A stretch of 5,692 nt of DNA from CAZYMF01 sp964648215 (GTDB lineage Bacteria; Desulfobacterota; Binatia; HRBIN30; JACQVA1), in contig CAZYMF010000276.1 of assembly GCA_964648215.1 (NCBI GenBank), positions 1 to 5,692 of the forward strand, given 5' to 3'. The notes below the pieces were generated by a model. The model saw only the letters and a program-made list of their open reading frames with translations. It was not told the DNA's origin and made no database searches. Positions 1 through 4,662 of the stretch are shown in pieces. Both the position numbers and the translations under genes were made by a program. Every line of letters begins with the position of its first letter. Positions within the stretch are counted from its first letter, which is position 1.

Positions 1-19
1 GAAACGATAGTCTGATCGC

Positions 20-493
20 GTGCCATCGTCCGTGTACATCGAGACCACGATTGTCAGCTACCTGACGGCGCGTCCCAGCCGCGATCTCGTCCAGAGGGCG
101 CACCAGCAGATTACGCGACGATGGTGGCGCACACGCCGATCCGATTTCGACCTGTTCATTTCGCCGCTGGTGCTACAGGAAGCTGGAGATGGCGATGCCA
201 AGGCAGCGGCCCGGCGTCTGGCTGCCTTGAGTGGGGTTCCAATCCTCGCCGCCGTCCCCGGGGCGCTCGCGATCGCACACGCGTTACGGGACCGGGGGCC
301 GATTCCCGGCCGGGCGGAAGCAGACGCGATGCACATCGCCATTGCTGCCGCACACGGCGTGGAGTACCTTCTGACCTGGAATTGCACGCACATCGCCAAC
401 GCTCAGATGCGCCCAGACATCGAGCGGCTGTGCCGCGAGGAAGGATTCGAACCGCCCATTCTCTGCACACCCGAGGAGTTGTTGGGAGACTAG
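20..493 (+). CDS. PIN-domain ribonuclease, VapC-like toxin
   Basis: This is a 157-residue PIN-domain protein, probably a metal-dependent RNase acting as the toxin of a type II toxin-antitoxin pair in the cytoplasm. The N-terminal beta strand reads VYIETT (residues 5-10). It matches a VapC-like subfamily in which Glu (E8) stands where classical PIN domains have the first catalytic Asp. Further acidic residues are E54 (in LVLQEAGDGD) and D102 (in AEADAMHIAIA). The C-terminal part carries the subfamily signature LLTWNCTHIANA (117-128) and ends with a CTPEELLG-type tail. Length is normal for the family. The GTG start at 20 is bounded by an in-frame TAG at 8-10, and no other start would keep the first strand. 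No strong Shine-Dalgarno sequence is visible. The companion ORF follows after 4 nt. The family call comes from remembered motifs; toxicity is inferred. Confidence 0.86.
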   Translation: MPSSVYIETTIVSYLTARPSRDLVQRAHQQITRRWWRTRRSDFDLFISPLVLQEAGDGDAKAAARRLAALSGVPILAAVPGALAIAHALRDRGPIPGRAEADAMHIAIAAAHGVEYLLTWNCTHIANAQMRPDIERLCREEGFEPPILCTPEELLGD

Positions 494-497
494 CACC

Positions 498-704
498 ATG
501 CCGAAGGACAGCATTGTTGAAGAGGTTCGGCGTGCCCGCGAACGCTACGCCGCCCGGTTCCACTTCGATTTGGACGCGATCTATCGCGACCTTCGCGATC
601 GCCAGGAACGAGGCGAGTTCCAAGTCGTGCATCGTCCACCTCGTCGCCCACGCCTGTCGAACAAGGCGATCCAGCCGTCGCGCGACAAGGCCGCGCGCGG
701 CTAA
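498..704 (+). CDS. Small companion of PIN toxin, putative antitoxin
   Basis: This 68-residue charged protein begins 4 nt after the PIN gene stop, with a good Shine-Dalgarno match GGGAG at 484-488, 9 nt before the ATG. Its N-terminal half (IVEEVRRARERYAARF, then DLDAIYRDLRDRQ, about residues 6-36) looks helical and amphipathic. A VVHRPPRRP segment (about 43-51) and a basic, disordered-looking tail follow. This resembles the small uncharacterised proteins commonly found directly downstream of this PIN subfamily, whose members share the IVxEVRR...DLDAIxRDLRxRQ pattern. Position, size and likely co-translation suggest an antitoxin, although the order (toxin first) is opposite to classical vapBC. 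No DNA-binding fold (AbrB, RHH or HTH) can be recognised. The antitoxin role is inferred; the gene itself is well supported by spacing and ribosome-binding site. Confidence 0.7.
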   Translation: MPKDSIVEEVRRARERYAARFHFDLDAIYRDLRDRQERGEFQVVHRPPRRPRLSNKAIQPSRDKAARG

Positions 705-737
705 TCGCCACGGCGTTCGGCCCTCGCGCAATCAACC

Positions 738-749
738 GGGGTCGGCCCC
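738..749. repeat. GGGG-TCGG-CCCC short palindrome
   Basis: A four-base G run and a four-base C run flank a TCGG loop, 33 bp after the companion gene stop and 13 bp before the flavoprotein remnant. It could be a weak stem for terminating the PIN operon, but there is no T tract (TGAAAGTAG follows). It also resembles the GGGGTC...GACCCC palindromes that accompany REP/RAYT-type elements in many GC-rich genomes. A single copy cannot decide between these. Confidence 0.3.
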
Positions 750-762
750 TGAAAGTAGAAAC

Positions 763-876
763 AAGTCCACGTCGGGCATCGCCGCCTACGGCTACGTCAG
801 CGGCATCTCGCTCGCCGACGGCACCTTCTTCGGCCGCCAGGCGGGCCGCAGCGCGGCGGCGACACCCGAGCGGTAG
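763..876 (+). pseudogene. C-terminal remnant of FAD_binding_2 flavoprotein
   Basis: A 37-codon stretch ending in TAG (874-876) reads TSGIAAYGYVSG, then SLADGTFFGR, then QAGRSAAA. This pattern matches the C-terminal end of FAD-dependent oxidoreductases of the fumarate reductase/3-ketosteroid dehydrogenase superfamily. In those proteins a GYVSG/SLxDGTFFGRxAGRxAA segment closes the FAD-binding domain after the AAGxxTxGI turn. Counted directly, 36 of the 37 codons end in G or C, a strong coding signature in this frame. Upstream of about 763 the frame runs into low-quality, Arg-rich sequence with no flavoprotein similarity, and no plausible start belongs to it. The fragment is therefore the tail of a gene whose first 400 or more codons were deleted or displaced, with the PIN pair now lying upstream. 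The family call rests on remembered motifs in a short fragment. Confidence 0.62.
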
Positions 877-984
877 GGTTCCGCTTGGCTGCTCATATCA
901 GGGAGGTTGCGCTACGCCGGATGACGGCCCCCCGTTTTGCCGTCGCATTGACATGATCCGCGACTTTGGGAACACTCCGCGCCC
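877..984 (+). other. amtB leader, no clear promoter
   Basis: These 108 bp separate the flavoprotein remnant from amtB. A 6-bp inverted repeat, GACGGC (923-928) and GCCGTC (939-944), encloses a 10-nt loop and could form a hairpin in the 5' leader. I searched for a sigma-54 -24/-12 element (TGGCAC-N5-TTGCA), expected for an NtrC-controlled amtB, and found none that is convincing. No good sigma-70 pair is obvious. The best ribosome-binding candidate is GGGAA at 968-972, a rather long 12 nt before the ATG. Confidence 0.4.
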
Positions 985-2364
985 ATGTCTTCTGCTTATC
1001 GTCGGGGATTGAGGAATTGGTTTCGCTCATTCTTTGTCGTGGCGCTATTGCTTGCGCCGGGCACGGCCCTTGCCGCCACTGGCTCTCCCGCTTCCGCCGT
1101 CAACAACGCCGACAACGCCTGGATGCTCATCTGCACCGCACTCGTGCTGATGATGACGGCGCCGGGGTTGATTCTCTTCTACGGTGGCTTGGTGCGGAGC
1201 AAGAACGTGCTCTCCACCATGATGCACAGCCTCGTGTTGATGGGCGCGATGTCGCTGCTGTGGATGGTCTTCGGCTACAGTCTGGCGTTTGGCAACGGGA
1301 ATGCATTCTGCGGCAACCCGTTGCAATATCTTTTCCTCCACGGGGTGGGCGCAACGCCGAATGCGATATACGCCCCGACGATCCCGCAGCAGACCTTCAT
1401 GCTGTTCCAGATGATGTTCGTGATCATCACGCCGGCGCTCATCAGCGGCGCGGTGGCGGAGCGCATGAAGTTCGGCGCCTATCTGGTGTTCATCCTGTCG
1501 TGGACGACGATCGTGTACCTGCCCATGTGCCACATGGTCTGGGGCAGGGGCGGGTTGTTCAATTGGGCGCTCGGCGGGACCATTCCCGTGCTCGATTTCG
1601 CCGGCGGCACGGTGGTTCACATCAACTCGGGCGTGGCGGCGTTGGTCTGCGCGCTGGTGCTCGGCAAACGCACCGGGTTCCCGCGCGAGGCGATGATGCC
1701 GCACAACGTGGTGTATTCGCTCATCGGCGCCGGCTTGCTGTGGGTCGGCTGGTTCGGGTTCAACGCGGGCAGCGCGCTGAACGCCGGCAGTCTGGCGACG
1801 AGCGCTTTTGCCGCCACCCAGTTTTCGGCCGCCGCCGCCGCCCTCAGTTGGACCGGCGTGGAGTGGTGGTTGAAGGACAAGCCCAGCGTCCTCGGTACCG
1901 CCTCGGGCATGGTCGCCGGGCTCGCGACCATCACCCCGGCTTCGGGTTTCGTGACGATTCCTTCAGCGGTGCTCATCGGACTGGTGGCGGGCGTTGCTTG
2001 CTACATGGCGGTCACCAAGATGAAGGCGCATTTCGGCTACGACGATTCCCTCGACGTGTTCGGCGTCCACGCCGTGGGCAGCGTCGTGGGCATGTTGATG
2101 GTGGGTCTCATGGCCAGCGCCGACGTGAACGCCGCTATTGCCACGACCTTCCACGCGGGAGGCCACGTCGTTTCGCTGGCGGGCAGCGGCGCGCAGTTTC
2201 TCAACCAGCTCGAGGCCGTGCTGTTTACGGTGATCTTTTCGGGTGGCGTTTCGTTCATTCTCCTGAAGCTGGTGGACGCAGCGATCGGCTTGCGTGTCGA
2301 CCGCGAAGAGGAGAGTGTGGGGTTGGATCTGTCACAACACGGCGAACGCGCCTACAACGAGTAG
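985..2364 (+). CDS. amtB: Ammonium transporter AmtB
   Basis: This 459-residue inner-membrane ammonium channel belongs to the Amt/Mep/Rh family and works as a trimer. Residues 1 to about 30 form a signal peptide (basic MSSAYRRGLRNWFR, hydrophobic core, APGTALA cleavage region), followed by about 11 membrane helices. Counterparts of the E. coli pore residues are all present. They are the phenylalanine gate near F145 and F259, W186 in HMVWGRG, S263 in FNAGSA, D204 in DFAGGTVVHIN, and the twin histidines H212 and H362 (in DVFGVHAVG). The cytoplasmic tail (GLRV from about 436, then GLDLSQHGERAYNE to the end) matches the conserved PII-responsive C-terminus. The ATG at 985 is the natural start because it gives a complete signal peptide. 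The PII gene follows after 5 nt, a layout typical of channel and regulator co-expression. Function is confident; regulation was not seen directly. Confidence 0.98.
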   Translation: MSSAYRRGLRNWFRSFFVVALLLAPGTALAATGSPASAVNNADNAWMLICTALVLMMTAPGLILFYGGLVRSKNVLSTMMHSLVLMGAMSLLWMVFGYSLAFGNGNAFCGNPLQYLFLHGVGATPNAIYAPTIPQQTFMLFQMMFVIITPALISGAVAERMKFGAYLVFILSWTTIVYLPMCHMVWGRGGLFNWALGGTIPVLDFAGGTVVHINSGVAALVCALVLGKRTGFPREAMMPHNVVYSLIGAGLLWVGWFGFNAGSALNAGSLATSAFAATQFSAAAAALSWTGVEWWLKDKPSVLGTASGMVAGLATITPASGFVTIPSAVLIGLVAGVACYMAVTKMKAHFGYDDSLDVFGVHAVGSVVGMLMVGLMASADVNAAIATTFHAGGHVVSLAGSGAQFLNQLEAVLFTVIFSGGVSFILLKLVDAAIGLRVDREEESVGLDLSQHGERAYNE

Positions 2365-2369
2365 ATGCC

Positions 2370-2708
2370 ATGAAGAAGATCGAAGCCATCATTCAACCCT
2401 CCAAGCTGGAGGATGTGAAGGACGCGCTGAAGGAACTGGGCATCCAAGGCATGAGCGTCACCAACGTCAAAGGCTTCGGCCGCCAGAAGGGGCATACGGA
2501 GATCTACCGCGGCAGCGAATACGTCGTCGATTTTCTTTCGAAGATCAAAATCGAAACCGTCATCGCGGACGGGCAGGTGCCCCCGGCGATCGAGGCCATC
2601 ATCAAGGCGGCGAGAACGGGCAAGATCGGCGACGGCAAGGTGTTCGTCCTGCCCGTCGCGGAGGCGCGGCGTATCCGCACCAGCGAGCGTGACAACGACG
2701 CCATCTGA
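2370..2708 (+). CDS. glnK: PII nitrogen signal protein GlnB/GlnK
   Basis: This 112-residue trimeric PII protein binds ATP, ADP and 2-oxoglutarate and, in its deuridylylated state, plugs AmtB. Visible hallmarks are the N-terminal MKKIEAIIQPSKLEDVKDAL strand-helix and the T-loop GFGRQKGHTEIYRG (35-48) with Q39, followed by Y51, the usual uridylylation site. The B-loop is TGKIGDGK (83-90), and the C-loop region contains RRIRT (100-104). Length is exactly that of the family. The C-terminal stretch reads RTSERDNDAI, with Ser105 where RTGE is usual, so the end is slightly divergent. The ATG lies 5 nt after the amtB stop with no strong Shine-Dalgarno sequence, suggesting translational coupling. The order amtB then PII is the reverse of the common glnK-amtB arrangement. 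GlnK rather than GlnB is chosen from linkage to amtB, since the sequence alone cannot separate them. Confidence 0.97.
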   Translation: MKKIEAIIQPSKLEDVKDALKELGIQGMSVTNVKGFGRQKGHTEIYRGSEYVVDFLSKIKIETVIADGQVPPAIEAIIKAARTGKIGDGKVFVLPVAEARRIRTSERDNDAI

Positions 2709-2722
2709 AGCGTGCCCACACG

Positions 2723-2746
2723 GCGCTGCCGAGCGTTGGGCGGCGT
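2723..2746. terminator. Weak hairpin in the convergent gap
   Basis: Between the convergent stops of the PII gene (2708) and the acyltransferase (2761), the arms at 2723-2730 and 2739-2746 can pair over 8 bp, including G-U wobbles, around the 8-nt loop GAGCGTTG. The location suits a shared transcription end for both strands. No T tract follows on either strand, so it is not a canonical intrinsic terminator. Confidence 0.28.
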
Positions 2747-2760
2747 GCATTATGCCTGGA

Positions 2761-4248
2761 TCAGCCAGTGGTTCGGAGAGTCCGTGCAGCGCCGCGTCCT
2801 GGCCGTGCCCGGCGTGACCTGGCACGACCGGCCTTGGTTACGCCGGCGACCTTCTTGAGTGCGGCGAACTCGTCTACGAAGCACCCGACGAGATCGTGCA
2901 GGTCGGCAATCGCGTCCCAGTCCGCGTTGAAGCCCCAGTAGAGTCCGCCGTCGTAGCTGAGCAGCGCAATCCCGAGCGCCTGGTTGGCCATCATCGGAAC
3001 GAACGGGTAGCCCTCGAGCAGCCGCGCCCCGAGCAGGTAAAGAGGAACCTGGGGCCCGGGAACGTCGGTGACGATCAGGTTGCCGGCCCACCAGCGGGTG
3101 GCGCGACGCACCAGCTCGGAGAGCAGGGGGGCGTCCGCCCAGTTGGCAATGTCCTCGAACAGCTCGATGGCGTGCACCTCCTTCGACGCCTTCAGGGCCT
3201 GGGTGGTCTCCGCGATCGCCCGCAGTCGCTTCACCGGATCGCGGATCTCGAGCGGCAGGCGCGCCAGCGTCGGGACGACGCGATTACCGAGATCGCCGGT
3301 AGCCGAAAGGGGGCGCCGGCTGATCGGCACGACGACACGGAAATCGAGGCCGTCCAAAGGCGTCCGGTGCGCCCGCAAGTAGCGGCGGATCGCCGCGGCG
3401 ACGGTTGCCAGCACGACGTCGTTCACTTTGCCGCCGAGGCGGTTCTTGACGGCCTTCACCTCTTCCAGGTCGAAACGAACCCAGTCGACGCGGCGGTGCG
3501 GACCCACCTCGGCGACGTTGAGCGGCGTGGCGGACGCCGGCTGCAGCTTCCCGGCCACCGCTTGCACCGCCCCCTCGGCCGTATCCCGTATCGCCTGGAT
3601 GGTCTGCGCGGGATCTGCCAGCGCCGCCGCGACGCTGCGCGCCAGAGCCAGCGGCCCACCCGCTCGCCGTTGCAGCTCTCCCCTCAGCAGCTCGGACGAG
3701 CCCGGCGCGGGGCGCGGACGCCAGGCGGAGGGCCGGCGCGCCGGCGCGCGCGGATCCGGGGAGAAGTAGGCGGAGAGCACGTTGACCGCCGAGATGCCGT
3801 CGACCATGCAATGGTGCAGCTTGTTTACCATCGCGAACCGGCCGCCCTCGAGCCCCTCGATGATCCACATCTCCCACAGCGGCTTCGACAGATCGAGCTT
3901 CTGCGACATGAGACGGCCGACGAGGCGCTTGAGCTGTCGAATGGAACCGGGCGACGGCAGGGAGGTGTGCCGCACGTGGTAGTCGAGGTTGAAACGTTCG
4001 TCGTCCACCCACACGGGGTGGGCTTCGACGGGAATGAACGCCAGCCGTTGGCGGTGCCGCGGAACGTGGTCCAGGCCGCTGGCAATGTGCGAGCGGATCC
4101 GCTCGATGTCGAGCGCGCCGCTGCGAGCGAGCAGCTTGCCCGCCTCCAGAATGCCCACCTCGCCGATGTGCATGTGGGTGTGGCTGGTCTCCATGAAGAC
4201 CATCGACGCGTCGAGCGCGGAGAGCCGTTCGTAGTGGGGTCGCGCCAT
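2761..4248 (-). CDS. Wax ester synthase/diacylglycerol acyltransferase (WS/DGAT)
   Basis: This 495-residue bacterial WS/DGAT transfers acyl groups from acyl-CoA to fatty alcohols or diacylglycerol, making wax esters or triacylglycerol at the inner membrane and lipid inclusions. The N-terminus (RLSALDASMVFMET, residues 8-21) is typical of the family. PLWEMWIIEGL (123-133) is the PLW motif, and HHCMVDG (145-151) is the catalytic HHxxxDG with H146 as the expected base. GGKVNDVVLA (272-281) is the ND motif. Near the C-terminus NLIVTDVPGP (390-399) corresponds to the usual SNVPGP, here with Thr-Asp in place of Ser-Asn. The last 25 residues are Arg-rich and look disordered. Full length is normal for the family. 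The ATG at 4248 is chosen because the next residues match the family N-terminus; GGGA lies 7 nt upstream on the minus strand. Substrate preference cannot be read from the sequence. Confidence 0.96.
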   Translation of the reverse strand: MARPHYERLSALDASMVFMETSHTHMHIGEVGILEAGKLLARSGALDIERIRSHIASGLDHVPRHRQRLAFIPVEAHPVWVDDERFNLDYHVRHTSLPSPGSIRQLKRLVGRLMSQKLDLSKPLWEMWIIEGLEGGRFAMVNKLHHCMVDGISAVNVLSAYFSPDPRAPARRPSAWRPRPAPGSSELLRGELQRRAGGPLALARSVAAALADPAQTIQAIRDTAEGAVQAVAGKLQPASATPLNVAEVGPHRRVDWVRFDLEEVKAVKNRLGGKVNDVVLATVAAAIRRYLRAHRTPLDGLDFRVVVPISRRPLSATGDLGNRVVPTLARLPLEIRDPVKRLRAIAETTQALKASKEVHAIELFEDIANWADAPLLSELVRRATRWWAGNLIVTDVPGPQVPLYLLGARLLEGYPFVPMMANQALGIALLSYDGGLYWGFNADWDAIADLHDLVGCFVDEFAALKKVAGVTKAGRARSRRARPGRGAARTLRTTG

Positions 4249-4494
4249 GCACAGTTCCCGCCGGCCGTGAAGACGACTGCATAATCAATGCCCCGCCGGG
4301 CGACATGCGCTAGTCGAAAGGAGAGCCGCTTCCGACCCACGCTATTTCGCATGGCCGGGAAGGCGAGCCGCACCGTGATCGGCCGACATTCCCGCGGCCC
4401 CAGCCGGCGGTTGGGCTTGCGCGCGAGAGTGCGATATTCTGCTGGCATGAACCCGCCCGCGCGTTGGGCACGCCAACGAACTGGATAGCAGGTT
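4249..4494. other. Divergent intergenic region, no intact gene
   Basis: This 246-bp stretch separates the divergently transcribed acyltransferase and the 4495-5692 pair. Open frames across it on both strands are Arg/Ser/Pro-rich and show no family resemblance. It holds a GC-rich hairpin at 4392-4410 (CCGCGGC against GCCGGCGG, with a one-base bulge and a CCCA loop) and the possible promoter described separately. No tRNA, riboswitch or repeat array is recognisable. It should contain the promoters for both flanking transcripts. Confidence 0.5.
4411..4440 (+). promoter_or_regulatory. Possible sigma-70-like promoter
   Basis: TTGGGC (4411-4416) and TATTCT (4435-4440) are separated by 18 bp, a reasonable match to -35 and -10 elements in an otherwise GC-rich region. 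It is correctly placed and oriented to transcribe the small ORF at 4495 and the glycohydrolase at 4659. An ATG at 4447 opens only a 13-codon frame that stops at 4486-4488. Based on consensus resemblance only. Confidence 0.3.
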
Positions 4495-4662
4495 GTGACG
4501 ACTCTGATTCGATGCGCGTTCCGAACCATCGTGGTCTGGGCTGTTCTGCTCTTGCAGGTCGCCCCGGAGCTCCCATCGTCCATGCTGGGATGGACCCTGT
4601 TGCCCGTTCTTGGTCCTCCCGCCTATCTCGGTGCTCTACCGGGGATTGGTAACGCCGCTTGA
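4495..4662 (+). CDS. Possible 55-residue hydrophobic small protein
   Basis: A GTG at 4495 opens 55 codons ending in TGA at 4660-4662. The product starts MTTLIRCAFR and continues with a hydrophobic run (TIVVWAVLLLQVA, residues 11-23). Around residues 33-50 there is a second Pro/Gly-rich apolar stretch (WTLLPVLGPPAYLGALPG), suggesting one or two membrane segments. The stop overlaps the likely TTG start of the glycohydrolase as TTGA, an arrangement typical of translationally coupled genes. Against it, the Shine-Dalgarno sequence is poor (AGG only 2 nt from the GTG). Counted directly, 36 of 55 sense codons end in G or C, weaker bias than the neighbours. I recognise no family. It may be a genuine leader or membrane peptide, or a chance ORF. 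Confidence 0.33.
   Translation: MTTLIRCAFRTIVVWAVLLLQVAPELPSSMLGWTLLPVLGPPAYLGALPGIGNAA

Noticed and set aside
121..876. A 251-codon plus-strand frame overlapping the PIN pair
   Set aside because: It is mostly Arg/Pro/Ser-rich and lies out of frame with two better-supported genes. Only its last 37 codons look coding, and these are reported as a flavoprotein remnant.
877..984. A sigma-54 (-24/-12) promoter for amtB
   Set aside because: TTGGC (885-889) and TTGCC (937-941) were considered, but neither has a GC partner at the required spacing within a TGGCAC-N5-TTGCA match.
966..2708. A 580-codon frame covering amtB and PII
   Set aside because: Over amtB it is an out-of-frame, His/Arg-rich shadow. 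Only the part from 2370 onward is real, and that is the PII gene with its own start.
2896..4284. A 462-codon plus-strand frame antisense to the acyltransferase
   Set aside because: Long antisense frames are common in GC-rich genes. The product is Arg/Gln/His-rich with no family signal, while the minus-strand gene has all WS/DGAT motifs.
3284..4306. A 340-codon minus-strand frame overlapping the acyltransferase
   Set aside because: Same-strand shadow in another frame, of low-complexity Arg/Gly/Ala composition with no motif.
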